A stretch of 64,000 nucleotides of DNA from SG8-39 sp041558415 (GCA_041558415.1 JBFFEY010000002.1:62001-126000); one strand, 5' to 3'; counted from the first letter of the stretch, positions 18,352 to 26,913 are shown. A program made the numbers and translations. Notes: generated by a model from the letters alone, not told the origin.

Positions 18352-19257
18352 ATGCCCTGGCAGTCGATCACGCTGCAACTCGCCGAGCGCGAGGCCGAAG
18401 CGCTGTCGGAAGCGTTGCTCGAGGCTGGTGCGGTCTCGGTGGCCATCGAGGATGCCCAGGCCGGCACGGCAGGCGAGCGCCCGCTGTATGCGGAGCCGCA
18501 ATGGGACGCGCCCGCGGCGTGGCGCCTGAACCGGCTCGAAGTGCTGCTTGAGGCGGACGCGGACGTGGACCGCGTCCTGCGCGAGGCCGCGCGGGCCGCC
18601 GGGATCGGCGCGCCGACCGCATTGCGCCGCGCGCGCGTCGACGACACCGATTGGGTGCGACGCTGTCAGGCGCAGTTCGCGCCGCTCGCCGTCGGTGCGC
18701 GGCTGTGGATCGTGCCGAGCTGGCACACGGCGCCCGACGATCCGGCGTCGGTGGTGATCCGCCTCGATCCCGGGCTCGCCTTCGGGACCGGCTCGCACCC
18801 GACGACCCGCCTCGTGCTCACATGGCTCGAGCAGGTCATGACGCAAAATTTCACAGGGCCGCCGCGCGTACTGGATTACGGTTGCGGGTCCGGTATATTG
18901 GCGATCGCCGCCGGCAAGCTGGGCGCTGGGCAGGTCGACGGCGTGGATACGGATCCGCAGGCGATCATCGCCACGCGCGAAAACGCGCGGCGCAACGGCA
19001 TCGAGTTGCGCGCGCTGCTGCCGGACGCCCTGCCTGACGGCGAATACGACATCGTGGTAGCCAACATTCTCGCCAACCCGCTGATCGCACTGGCCCCGCT
19101 GCTCGCCGAACGCACGCGGCGCGGCGGACGCATTGCGCTCGCCGGGCTGCTGGTCGGACAGGCCGTCGACGTCATCGCGGCGTACCAGCCCGCGTTCGAA
19201 GCCAAAGTGGCGGCGACCGAGGACGGCTGGGCGCTGGTCGACGGAGTGCGCCGATGA
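18352..19257 (+). CDS. prmA: Ribosomal protein L11 methyltransferase
   Basis: 301 residues from the ATG at 18352 (MPWQSITLQLAE). The N-terminal substrate-binding domain carries DDTDWVRRCQAQFAPL. The methyltransferase domain has GLAFGTGSHPTTRLVLTWLE, the SAM motif VLDYGCGSGILAIAAGKLG and DIVVANILANPLIAL. It trimethylates several amines of L11. The frame is open upstream but only within accC. Its TGA overlaps the next ATG (ATGA). Confidence 0.95.
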   Translation: MPWQSITLQLAEREAEALSEALLEAGAVSVAIEDAQAGTAGERPLYAEPQWDAPAAWRLNRLEVLLEADADVDRVLREAARAAGIGAPTALRRARVDDTDWVRRCQAQFAPLAVGARLWIVPSWHTAPDDPASVVIRLDPGLAFGTGSHPTTRLVLTWLEQVMTQNFTGPPRVLDYGCGSGILAIAAGKLGAGQVDGVDTDPQAIIATRENARRNGIELRALLPDALPDGEYDIVVANILANPLIALAPLLAERTRRGGRIALAGLLVGQAVDVIAAYQPAFEAKVAATEDGWALVDGVRR

Positions 19258-20099
19258 GCCTCGTCACGCGCTGCCCGGAGTGCGACACGACGTTTCGCGT
19301 GCAGGCAGCGCAGCTTTCCGCGCGCGGTGGCCGCGTACGCTGCGGAAAGTGCAGCTGCGTGTTCGACGGTTTGGCGCAGATCGTCGAAGACGAAGCGGCA
19401 GCGCCGATCGTCGGGCCCTCGCCTCAGCTGCCGCTGTTCGACCCGTCGCGCCTTGCAGCAGAGACGCGCGCCGCCGCGGCGCCCCCCACCGCAGAGCGTC
19501 CCGCCGCAGCTGGCGCCGGCACTGTGCGGCGCGCGCGCCGCGCGACCGTCCCGGAGCCCGGCGAAGCTGCGTTCCTCGTCCATCGCCGGCATCGCGCACA
19601 GCCTGTGATTCTCTGGGGCCTGCTCGCGCTACTCGCGCTCGCGGGACTCGCCCTGCAGGCCGCGATTCACTTCCGCACCGAACTGATCTTGATGCTGCCG
19701 CAAGCGCGCCCGCACCTCGAGATCGCCTGCGACATGCTCGATTGCACAGTGCATCTCCCGCGCCAGCCCGAGCTGATCGCCATCGAGTCTTCGGAGCTGC
19801 GCTTCGACAAGGCGCGTGAAGGCGTCATCCGGCTGACCGCCCTGGTGCGCAACCGCGCCACCTTCCCGCAGGAATTCCCTGCGCTCGAGTTGACACTGAC
19901 CGACGAAAACGACAAGCCGGTGGCCCGGCGCGTGCTGCTGCCGTCCGACTACCTGGGTGCGAAGGCGGCGCAGACCCGCCTCGGCAAAGGCATCGCGGCC
20001 GGCGCTGAAGAGCTGGTCGAGGTTGAGCTCGATCTGCAGGGGCTGCGCGCCGCCGGATTCCGACTCTATCTTTTCTACCCAGAGACCGCGCCACGATGA
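19254..20099 (+). CDS. Zinc-ribbon (MJ0042 type) DUF3426 membrane protein
   Basis: 281 residues. An N-terminal zinc ribbon has C7, C10 (RCPECDTTF) and C30, C33 (VRCGKCSC). A low-complexity Ala/Pro linker and one membrane helix (about 119-141, ILWGLLALLALAGLALQAA) follow, then a DUF3426 periplasmic beta domain ending with FRLYLFYPETAPR. The cytoplasmic ribbon with external domain suggests a sensor or assembly factor, but no function is established. It overlaps both prmA and the PfkB kinase by ATGA, so the three are made together. Confidence 0.88.
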   Translation: MSLVTRCPECDTTFRVQAAQLSARGGRVRCGKCSCVFDGLAQIVEDEAAAPIVGPSPQLPLFDPSRLAAETRAAAAPPTAERPAAAGAGTVRRARRATVPEPGEAAFLVHRRHRAQPVILWGLLALLALAGLALQAAIHFRTELILMLPQARPHLEIACDMLDCTVHLPRQPELIAIESSELRFDKAREGVIRLTALVRNRATFPQEFPALELTLTDENDKPVARRVLLPSDYLGAKAAQTRLGKGIAAGAEELVEVELDLQGLRAAGFRLYLFYPETAPR

Positions 20100-21037
20100 G
20101 CATTCTTGTTACCGGATCGATCGCCTACGACACCATCATGGTGTTTCCGGATCGATTTAAGAACCATCTGCTGCCCGAGCAGCTGCACATCCTCAATATC
20201 TGCTTTCTCACCCCGGAAATGCGCCGCGAATTCGGCGGCACAGCCGGCAACATCGGCTACAACCTGCGCCTGCTCGGCGAGGCGCCGATCGTGATGGCCA
20301 CCGTCGGCGAGGACAGCCAGCCCTATCTCGAGCGTCTCGACGAGCTCGGCATCGCGAACGGAAAATTGAAGCGCATCACCGGCCAGTTCACTGCGCAGGC
20401 CTTCATCACCACGGATCTGGACGACAACCAGATCACGGCTTTTCATCCGGGCGCAATGAACTTCTCGCACGCCAACAAAGTCACGAAATCGCTCAATGCG
20501 AAGCTCGCGATCGTCTCGCCCGACGGCAAGGAGGGTATGCTGCAGCATGCGCGCGAATGCGCGGAACTTGGCATCCCCTTCGTCTTCGACCCCGGACAGG
20601 GGCTACCGATGTTCTCGGCGGACGAGCTGAGGGAATTCGTGCAGCGGGCCGACTTTGTCGCGGTCAACGACTACGAAGGCAAGATGCTGGAGGAAAAGAC
20701 GGGTGAGTCGCTGCAGTCGCTCGGCAAGCAGGTCAAGGCGCTGGTTGTCACCCTCGGCGCGCGGGGTTCGCTCGTGCTGAGCAACGGCGAACGGCATGAA
20801 ATTCCCTGCGTCGAGGCTGAACAGGTGGTCGACCCCACCGGCTGCGGCGACGCCTACCGCGCCGGGTTGCTGCACGGCATTGCCGCAGGCTGGGACCTGC
20901 CCACGGCGGCGCGCCTGGGCGCCGTGATGGGCGCGATCAAGATCGCGCACCGCGGCGGGCAGAACCACAAGCCCTCGCGCGACGAAATAGACGCCCGCTT
21001 CCGCGGCGTGTTCGACTACTCGCCCTGGAACGCGTGA
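20096..21037 (+). CDS. PfkB-family carbohydrate kinase (adenosine-kinase-like)
   Basis: 313 residues. PfkB fold with N-terminal SILVTGSIAYDTIM, EFGGTAGNIGYNLRLLGE, and the C-terminal signature VVDPTGCGDAYRAGLLHG, where D246-G251 form the anion hole and D252 is the catalytic base. The substrate cannot be read from sequence; close family members are annotated as ribokinase-like or adenosine kinase. No sugar-uptake genes are adjacent. Its position behind prmA and the DUF3426 gene with an ATGA overlap suggests a housekeeping salvage role rather than a catabolic one. Confidence 0.87.
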   Translation: MSILVTGSIAYDTIMVFPDRFKNHLLPEQLHILNICFLTPEMRREFGGTAGNIGYNLRLLGEAPIVMATVGEDSQPYLERLDELGIANGKLKRITGQFTAQAFITTDLDDNQITAFHPGAMNFSHANKVTKSLNAKLAIVSPDGKEGMLQHARECAELGIPFVFDPGQGLPMFSADELREFVQRADFVAVNDYEGKMLEEKTGESLQSLGKQVKALVVTLGARGSLVLSNGERHEIPCVEAEQVVDPTGCGDAYRAGLLHGIAAGWDLPTAARLGAVMGAIKIAHRGGQNHKPSRDEIDARFRGVFDYSPWNA

Positions 21038-21038
21038 C

Positions 21039-21563
21039 ATGACGCGCGCCGCCTGTCTGCTCTTGGCATGCGTGATGCTGCTGGCGGGCTGCGCGACGAA
21101 CGGCTCAGAGGAAGAAAGCACACGAACGTCGGAACCGGCGCCCGAGCGCGAGGCGCGCACCGATCCAAAGCCGCCGCCGTCACCTCCGCGCAACGAGAAA
21201 ACGGTGCGCTACGGCACCGTGGATTCGATCCGCCCGGTGACGCTTCCCGGCAAGGACTCCGGCGCCGGGGCGCTGGTCGGTGCCGTGATGGGCGGCATCG
21301 GCGGTGCCGAAGTCGGCAAGGGGCGCGGCTCGGCGGTCGGTGCCGTCATCGGTACGGTCGCGGGCAGCCTCGCCGGCGCCGCGATCGAGGACCAGATGAC
21401 GCGGCGCGAGGCGCTCGAGATCATCGTCGAGCTGGACAACACCGGCGAGCTGCGCGCCATCACCCAGGAGACCGGGGCCGGCACGTTCCAGCGCGGCGAG
21501 CGCGTCCGCCTGGTGACCGGCGGCGGCATTACGCGCGTCGAGAAACTGTCCAAAAAGGACTAG
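21039..21563 (+). CDS. Glycine-zipper outer-membrane lipoprotein (SlyB-like)
   Basis: 174 residues. A lipoprotein signal peptide with lipobox LLAG-C is at about residues 15-19. A Glu/Pro-rich stretch leads to a YGTVDSIRPV segment and a glycine-zipper hairpin (GALVGAVMGGIGGAEVGKG and GSAVGAVIGTVAGSLAGAAI, about 75-115), then a short SlyB-like C-terminal beta domain (VELDNTGELRAITQE). Such proteins sit in the outer membrane and are tied to envelope stability. It starts one base after the PfkB stop and is convergent with the HIT gene, overlapping it by 4 bases. Confidence 0.88.
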   Translation: MTRAACLLLACVMLLAGCATNGSEEESTRTSEPAPEREARTDPKPPPSPPRNEKTVRYGTVDSIRPVTLPGKDSGAGALVGAVMGGIGGAEVGKGRGSAVGAVIGTVAGSLAGAAIEDQMTRREALEIIVELDNTGELRAITQETGAGTFQRGERVRLVTGGGITRVEKLSKKD

Positions 21564-21970
21564 AGCGCAGCTCGGATGCGCGCCGCATGCGCCTCCAGCG
21601 CTTCGCGCGGCGGATTCTGCACCGGCCAGGTGAAGGCCATGCCGTCGTTCCTGTAACGCGGCACGAGGTGCACGTGATAGTGGAACACGGTCTGCCCCGC
21701 GGCCTGGCCGTTCGCCTGATACACCGATAGACCCTCCGGCACGAAGGCCGCGCGGATGGCCCGGGCGACGCGCGCCACGCTGCGCGCGACGGCCGCGACC
21801 TGCGCGTCGTCCAGTGCGTACAGATCCTCGGCATGCGCCTTGGCCGCGACGAGCACATGTCCCGGGTTCACCTGGCCGATGTCCATGAACGCGAGGCAGG
21901 CCTCGTCTTCGGCCACCTTGGTCGCCGGAATCTGGCCGGCGACGATCTTGCAGAACACACAGTCGGTCAT
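21560..21970 (-). CDS. HIT-family protein (HinT-like nucleotide hydrolase)
   Basis: 136 residues. N-terminal CVFCKIVAGQIPATKV, then NPGHVLVAAKAHAEDL, and the histidine triad FHYHVHLVPRY with H97, H99 and H101. The family cleaves adenosine phosphoramidates or other nucleotide conjugates. It lacks neighbours that would define a substrate. apaH lies directly upstream (12-base gap), so both genes in this unit act on nucleotide conjugates, a plausible functional pairing. Confidence 0.92.
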   Translation of the reverse strand: MTDCVFCKIVAGQIPATKVAEDEACLAFMDIGQVNPGHVLVAAKAHAEDLYALDDAQVAAVARSVARVARAIRAAFVPEGLSVYQANGQAAGQTVFHYHVHLVPRYRNDGMAFTWPVQNPPREALEAHAARIRAAL

Positions 21971-21982
21971 AACGGATCTCCC

Positions 21983-22798
21983 TCAGTCTTCGCCCGGCGT
22001 CCGATAGCCGGCGCAGTCCACTTGAATCAGTGCGCGGTCGTCCAGTCGCAGCGCGCTCAGCGCGCCGCCCCAGACGCAGCCGCTGTCGAGCGCCGCCAGC
22101 CGCTCGGTGAGCCTGAGGCCGAGGGTCGACCAGTGCCCGCAGACGATCGTCGGCTCCGCGCGCGTCGGTCGCGCCTCGAACCAGGGCAGAAAGCCGGCCG
22201 GCGCCTCGCGTCCTTTGGCGCGCACGTTCATGCGGCCGTCCCGGGTGCAGAAGCGCATGCGCGTCATCGCGTTGACCAGCACGCGCAGACGATCCCAACC
22301 GGTGAGCGTCGCGTCCCAGGCATCCGGCGCGCTGCCGTACATGTGCGCGAGAAAGTCGCCGTAGTTCGGCGCCGCGAGCGCGCGCTCGACCTCCTTCGCC
22401 AGCGCGCTCGCAGTGGCGATCGTCCACTGCGGCAGCAGGCCGGCGTGCACCATCGCGTAGTCGCGCTCGACATGCATCATCGGACGCGTGCGTAACCAAT
22501 CGACGAGCTCGCGCGCGTCCGGGGCGTCGAGCACCGGGTTGAGGGTGTCGCCCCGGCGCGGCTTTTCGTGGCGCTCGAACACGCACAGCAGATGCAGGTC
22601 GTGATTGCCGAGCACGCTCACCGCGCGTGCGCCCAAGTCGCGCACGAAGCGCAGCACCTCGAGTGACTTCGGGCCGCGGTTGACGAGATCGCCGACGAAC
22701 CACAGTCGGTCGCGTCGCGCGTCGAAGCCGATGCGCGCGAGTAGCGCCTGCAGTTCGTCGAAGCAGCCCTGAACGTCGCCGATCGCGTAGGTTGCCAT
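21983..22798 (-). CDS. apaH: Bis(5'-nucleosyl)-tetraphosphatase, symmetrical
   Basis: 271 residues, metallophosphoesterase fold. Motifs in order: YAIGDVQGCFDELQALL (GDxxG), LWFVGDLVNRGPKSLEVL (GDxxxRG), VSVLGNHDLHLL (GNHD) and MVHAGLLPQW, later CGHWSTLGLR. It hydrolyses Ap4A to two ADP in the cytoplasm. Length normal. It is followed on the same strand by the HIT gene. Confidence 0.96.
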   Translation of the reverse strand: MATYAIGDVQGCFDELQALLARIGFDARRDRLWFVGDLVNRGPKSLEVLRFVRDLGARAVSVLGNHDLHLLCVFERHEKPRRGDTLNPVLDAPDARELVDWLRTRPMMHVERDYAMVHAGLLPQWTIATASALAKEVERALAAPNYGDFLAHMYGSAPDAWDATLTGWDRLRVLVNAMTRMRFCTRDGRMNVRAKGREAPAGFLPWFEARPTRAEPTIVCGHWSTLGLRLTERLAALDSGCVWGGALSALRLDDRALIQVDCAGYRTPGED

Positions 22799-22821
22799 GG
22801 CCCGACTATATATCCGGGCGC

Positions 22822-24318
22822 TCAGAGGCGCGCCGCACGCCGATACTGGATCGCCTCCGCGAGATGTTCGATGCCGATCGTGGCGTCGCCGGCAAGGTCA
22901 GCGACTGTGCGCGCGACCGCGCGCACGCGATGGACCGCGCGCGCCGACAGCCCGAGCTGATCGACCGCCTGCGTGACCAGCCGGCGGCCGTCGGACGCCA
23001 GCGCGCAGTGGTGCTCGAGCGCCGCCGGCGCGAGCCGGCTGTTGGTGCAGCCCTGGCGTTCGATCTGCCGCCTGCGCGCGTCCGACACCCGCACGCGCAC
23101 CGCTGCGCTGCTCTCGCCCGCGGACGCTGCCAGGATCTCGTCATGCGCAAGCGCGGGCACCTCGATGCGCAGATCGATGCGATCGAGCAGCGGTCCCGAG
23201 AGCTTTGCGCGGTAGCGATCGATCTGTTCGGGCGTGCAGCGACAGCGCAGGCTCGCGTGCCCCAGATAGCCGCAGCGGCACGGATTCATGGCCGCGACAA
23301 GCTGAAAGCGCGCCGGGAAACGCGCCTGACGCGCGGCACGGGCAATCGACACGAATCCCGTTTCCAGCGGCTCGCGTAACGCCTCGAGCGCGTCGCGCGG
23401 GAACTCCGGCAGCTCGTCGAGAAACAGAATGCCGCCGTGCGCGAGCGAGATTTCGCCCGGACGGGGCGGATTGCCGCCGCCCACCAGGGCGCGGCTCGAG
23501 GCCGAATGATGCGGTGCGCGGAATGGCCGCAGGCCCCAGCGCGCCGTGTCGAAGCCCTGGCTGGAAACCGAATGCAGCGCGGCGACCTCGAGCGCTTCGC
23601 CTTCGTCGAGCAGCGGCAGCAGTCCGGGAAAGCGCGCCGCGAGCATCGACTTGCCGGTGCCCGGTGGACCGATGAGCAGCACGCCGTGATCGCCTGCCGC
23701 GGCGACTTCCAGCGCACGCTTGGCCGCGGAGTGGCCTTTCACGTCGCGCAGGTCCGCGCCATCCGGCTGACGTGGGTGCTGCGCCGGCTGGTGGCAGGCG
23801 ATCGGGCTCTCGCCGGCAAGGTGGGCGCAGACCTCGAGCAGCGAGCGAGCCGGCAGCACCCGCGCGTGCCCGGCGAGCGCGGCCTCGTCGGCGTTGGCCG
23901 CCGGCAGAACGAAGCCGCGCTGCGCGCGCTTCGCCTGCAGCGCCATGGCGAAGGCACCGCGCACCGGTCGCAGTTCGCCCGAGAGCGAGAGCTCGCCGGC
24001 GAATTCGTGCTCTGCAAGGGCCGCGCGCGCGAGCTGACGGCTCGCCGCCAGGATGCCGAGCGCGATCGGCAGATCGAAGCGGCTCGAGTCCTTCGGCAGA
24101 TCGGCCGGCGCCAGGTTGACGGTGATCCGGCGCGCCGGGAAATCGAAGCGCGCGTGATTCAGGGCGGCGCGTACCCGATCCTTGGCTTCGCGCACCTCGG
24201 CGTCCGGCAGCCCGACGATGTGAAAACCGGGCAGACCCGGGCCGAGATGTACCTCGACTGCGACTTCCGGCGCTTCGATTCCGGCGAGCGCGCGGCTCGA
24301 TACCAGCGCAAGCGACAT
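22822..24318 (-). CDS. comM: YifB/ComM family Mg-chelatase-like AAA+ ATPase
   Basis: 498 residues from the ATG at 24316-24318 (MSLALVSSRALAGIEAPEV). An N-terminal ChlI-like domain has GLPGFHIVGLPDAEVREAKDR. The AAA+ core has Walker A GPPGTGKSMLAARFPGLLP and Walker B GGILFLDELPEFPRDALEALREP. A zinc-type MNPCRCGYLG segment and a C-terminal Mg-chelatase lid (LSARAVHRVRAVARTVADL) follow. ComM is a branch-migration helicase used in natural transformation. dprA elsewhere in this window fits a competence-capable lineage, though both genes are widespread. Confidence 0.92.
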   Translation of the reverse strand: MSLALVSSRALAGIEAPEVAVEVHLGPGLPGFHIVGLPDAEVREAKDRVRAALNHARFDFPARRITVNLAPADLPKDSSRFDLPIALGILAASRQLARAALAEHEFAGELSLSGELRPVRGAFAMALQAKRAQRGFVLPAANADEAALAGHARVLPARSLLEVCAHLAGESPIACHQPAQHPRQPDGADLRDVKGHSAAKRALEVAAAGDHGVLLIGPPGTGKSMLAARFPGLLPLLDEGEALEVAALHSVSSQGFDTARWGLRPFRAPHHSASSRALVGGGNPPRPGEISLAHGGILFLDELPEFPRDALEALREPLETGFVSIARAARQARFPARFQLVAAMNPCRCGYLGHASLRCRCTPEQIDRYRAKLSGPLLDRIDLRIEVPALAHDEILAASAGESSAAVRVRVSDARRRQIERQGCTNSRLAPAALEHHCALASDGRRLVTQAVDQLGLSARAVHRVRAVARTVADLAGDATIGIEHLAEAIQYRRAARL

Positions 24319-24374
24319 GCAGGCCCCCTTGTTTCCAGGGAGCAACGTTGCACACGGTCGCCCGGTTTACGCCG

Positions 24375-24626
24375 TCAGCCGCCCGCGGCGCCGGGGCCGC
24401 GCTTCTCGAGCTGGTTCAGCCGCGACTCGAGAGATTCGAGCTGCGCCTGTGCGCGCTCGAGCAGCTTCTTCTGTACCTCAAAGTCTTCTCGCAGCACGAG
24501 GTCGTAGCGGTCGAAGAACGCACCGAGCAGTGCGTGCAGATTCTTCTCCAGATCCTGTGCCGGCGAGTCACGCATCGCCTCGGCGATGCGCTCGCCGAGC
24601 TCATCGATGAGGCGCTTGTCGGTCAT
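24375..24626 (-). CDS. ubiK: UbiK-like BMFP-domain accessory factor (YqiC family)
   Basis: 83 residues from the ATG at 24624-24626 (MTDKRLIDELGERIAEAMR). An amphipathic N-terminal helix is followed by a coiled coil (about 45-75, VQKKLLERAQAQLESLESRLNQLE), as in UbiK/YqiC. UbiK helps assemble the ubiquinone biosynthesis complex under oxygen; related proteins promote membrane fusion in vitro. It is followed 56 bases later by comM on the same strand, a common betaproteobacterial pairing, and is divergent from the torF-glnK-amtB unit. Confidence 0.85.
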   Translation of the reverse strand: MTDKRLIDELGERIAEAMRDSPAQDLEKNLHALLGAFFDRYDLVLREDFEVQKKLLERAQAQLESLESRLNQLEKRGPGAAGG

Positions 24627-24781
24627 GCGGAGAGGGTTGCGCGGAAGGCGCCGCGAGTCTAGCACCGGTCATGCACCAATGCTGAGCAGAGGTCCGGCGC
24701 CGCGTTCCAGTGTGGTGCGCACCGCGCACCGACAGGGACGGATAAACCTTTAAGGCACTGAAAAACAACGAAAACGGATTC

Positions 24782-24796
24782 TGGCACGGAAGCTGC
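24782..24796 (+). promoter_or_regulatory. Sigma-54 (-24/-12) promoter upstream of the torF remnant and glnK-amtB
   Basis: TGGCACGGAAGCTGC: GG at 24783-24784 and GC at 24795-24796 are separated by exactly 10 bases, and TGGCACG matches the -24 consensus fully. The downstream genes are nitrogen-regulated in related bacteria, usually through NtrC and sigma-54. Farther upstream GGTGCGCACC (24714-24723) and TGCACCA (24672-24678) resemble parts of NtrC sites, but no full dyad is present. Transcription would begin near 24808, 36 bases before the torF ATG. Confidence 0.8.
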
Positions 24797-24844
24797 GCAG
24801 GGACTGCTGTCTCCTTTCTTTCACACACTTCAGGGAGTAGCGCC

Positions 24845-25227
24845 ATGCGCAAATCGATTCTGGCCCTCGTCCTCGGCGGTGCGCTCGGCATGCCCGCCAT
24901 GGGGCAAGCGCAGGGCGAATCGCCGCACTCGTTCAGCGCCAACGTCGGCCTGTACAGCAACTACCTGTTTCGCGCCATTTCGCAAACCGCGGGTGACCCC
25001 GCCTTGCAGGGCGGCTTTGACTATGCGCACTCGAGCGGCATCTACCTCGGCACCTGGGCGTCGAACGTAAGCTGGCCGAGGGACTTCGGCGCCGACACGC
25101 GCTTGGCGCCCACTGCACGGGCAACAACGTGAAGAACAACGCCGCGGGCACGAACTTCTACGTCGACGCGACCGGCTAAAACACCGCGAAGTCCGCGTTC
25201 GTCGTGTATGTCAGCAAATCGTTATAA
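24845..25227 (+). pseudogene. torF-type porin (TorF family putative porin), internally deleted and frameshifted
   Basis: An intact N-terminus (signal peptide MRKSILALVLGGALGMPAMG, then FSANVGLYSNYLFRAISQT...GGFDYAHSSGIYLGTWASNVSW) breaks off after about 80 residues and ends at a stop at 25130-25132. In another frame 25111-25176 encodes GTNFYVDATG-type family sequence, followed by an in-frame TAA (25177-25179) and then AKSAFVVYVSKSL plus TAA at 25225-25227, the family's typical C-terminal strand. The full-length family has about 230-260 residues. Most of the middle is gone, so a functional barrel is impossible. A signal-peptide-bearing 95-residue fragment could still be made. It sits in the usual place before glnK-amtB. 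Confidence 0.85.
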
Positions 25228-25287
25228 CACCAGCTTCGTCGGCGCGCGGCAGGCGTCACACCGCTGCCCGCGCCCCGGGAGGACACA

Positions 25288-25626
25288 ATGAAATTTGTCA
25301 CTGCAATCATCAAGCCCTTCAAGCTCGACGAGGTGCGCGAGGCGCTCTCCGCAATCGGCGTGCAGGGCGTCACCGTCACCGAGGTCAAGGGCTTCGGCCG
25401 CCAGAAGGGACACACCGAGCTGTATCGCGGCGCCGAGTATGTCGTCGACTTCCTGCCCAAGGTGAAGATCGACATCGCCGTGAAGACGGAAATCCTCAAT
25501 CAAGTGATCGAAGCGATCGAGAAATCCGCCAACACCGGAAAGATCGGCGACGGCAAGATCTTCGTCTTCGACCTCGAGAAAGTCATTCGCATCCGCACCG
25601 GCGAGACCGATGCGGCTGCACTGTAG
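25288..25626 (+). CDS. glnK: P-II family nitrogen regulatory protein GlnK
   Basis: 112 residues, the normal P-II length. The T-loop holds the uridylylation tyrosine Y51 in GHTELYRGAEYVVDF; the B-loop TGKIGDGKIFV and C-loop IRIRTGE are intact. It senses 2-oxoglutarate and ATP/ADP and plugs AmtB when nitrogen is plentiful. A strong ribosome-binding site GGGAGGA precedes the ATG. amtB follows after 9 bases. It is probably transcribed from the sigma-54 promoter at 24782 through the torF remnant; I saw no separate promoter in the 60-base gap. Confidence 0.96.
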   Translation: MKFVTAIIKPFKLDEVREALSAIGVQGVTVTEVKGFGRQKGHTELYRGAEYVVDFLPKVKIDIAVKTEILNQVIEAIEKSANTGKIGDGKIFVFDLEKVIRIRTGETDAAAL

Positions 25627-25635
25627 GAGAAACCG

Positions 25636-26913
25636 ATGAAAACCCTGATTGCATTCCTCGCTTTCCTGCTCTCGGCCGACGTCGCGCATGCTGCTGAGGC
25701 GAAGCTCGACACTGGCGACACGGCCTGGATGCTGGTGTCCACCGTTCTCGTCATCATCATGATCGTGCCGGGCCTGGCGCTGTTCTACGGCGGCATGGTG
25801 CGCGCCAAGAACGTGCTCTCGGTGCTCATGCAGGTGCTGGTGATCTTTTCGATGATGTCGATCCTGTGGGCGCTGTTCGGCTACAGCCTGGCGTTCAGCG
25901 AGGGCAACAGCTTCATCGGCGGCTTCGGCAAGGCCTTCCTCTCGGGCATCACGCCGGACAGCCTGCAAGGCACCATTCCCGAGCTGCTGTTCGCGGCCTT
26001 TCAGCTCACGTTTGCGGCGATCACCCCGGCGCTGATCGTCGGCGCTTTCGCCGAGCGGATGAAGTTCTCCGCGGTGCTGTGGTTCATGGCGCTGTGGCTG
26101 TTCGTCTGCTACGTGCCGATCGCGCACATGGTGTGGGGCGGCGGCTGGATCGGCGGCATGGGCGCGATCGACTTCGCCGGCGGCACGGTGGTGCACATCA
26201 ATGCCGGCGTCGCCGGCCTGGTGGCGGCCATCGTGCTCGGCAGGCGCAAGAGCTACGGCAGGCTGGCGATGCCGCCGCATAACCTGACCTTCACGCTCAC
26301 CGGCGCGACCCTGCTGTGGGCCGGTTGGTTCGGCTTCAATGCGGGCAGCGCCGTTGCGGCCAACGGCAGCGCGGCGCTGGCGATGATGAATACCCAGCTC
26401 GCCACCGCCGCCGCGGTGCTCGGCTGGACCCTCGCCGAATGGAATACCAAGGGCAAGCCGAGCCTGCTGGGTGCCGCGTCCGGTGCGATCGCGGGCCTGG
26501 TCGCGATTACCCCGGCCTGCGGCAACGCCGGGCCGATGGGGGCGATCGTCCTCGGCGCGGTCGCCGGCATCGCCTGCTTCTGGGCAGTGGCTTACCTGAA
26601 GAGGATGTTCGGCTACGACGATTCGCTCGACGTGTTCGGCGTGCACGGCGTCGGCGGCATCGTCGGTGCGATCGGCATCGGCATCCTCGCCGCACCAGGC
26701 CTCGGCGGCGCCGGCTTCGGCGGCGAGATCAAGAGCATCGGCGGACAGCTCGCCGCCCAGTTCGCGGGGGTTGGCTTCACGATCGTCTATACCGCGATCG
26801 CGACATTCATCATCCTCAAGCTGGTCGACATGTTTACCGGCCTGCGCGTCGGCGACGAGCAGGAGACCGAGGGGCTCGATATCGCCGAGCACGGCGAGAG
26901 CGCCTACAGCTGA
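25636..26913 (+). CDS. amtB: Ammonium transporter AmtB
   Basis: 425 residues with a cleavable signal peptide (about 1-20, LIAFLAFLLSADVAHA) and eleven membrane helices. Signature segments are VPGLALFYGGMVRAKNVLSVL, VVHINAGVAGLVAAIVLGRRK with a pore histidine, GWFGFNAGSA and DVFGVHGVGGIVGAIGIG with the second pore histidine. It conducts ammonium across the inner membrane and is blocked by GlnK. A GC-rich hairpin with a T-rich tail follows the stop. Confidence 0.97.
   Translation: MKTLIAFLAFLLSADVAHAAEAKLDTGDTAWMLVSTVLVIIMIVPGLALFYGGMVRAKNVLSVLMQVLVIFSMMSILWALFGYSLAFSEGNSFIGGFGKAFLSGITPDSLQGTIPELLFAAFQLTFAAITPALIVGAFAERMKFSAVLWFMALWLFVCYVPIAHMVWGGGWIGGMGAIDFAGGTVVHINAGVAGLVAAIVLGRRKSYGRLAMPPHNLTFTLTGATLLWAGWFGFNAGSAVAANGSAALAMMNTQLATAAAVLGWTLAEWNTKGKPSLLGAASGAIAGLVAITPACGNAGPMGAIVLGAVAGIACFWAVAYLKRMFGYDDSLDVFGVHGVGGIVGAIGIGILAAPGLGGAGFGGEIKSIGGQLAAQFAGVGFTIVYTAIATFIILKLVDMFTGLRVGDEQETEGLDIAEHGESAYS

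Noticed and set aside
24672..24723. Full NtrC enhancer site upstream of the sigma-54 promoter
   Set aside because: Only half-site-like pieces (TGCACCA, GGTGCGCACC) are present; no proper dyad with the required spacing.
24845..25132. torF start read as a functional 95-residue protein
   Set aside because: The last residues are out-of-frame sequence and the rest of the barrel is present only as fragments, so it is better called a pseudogene.
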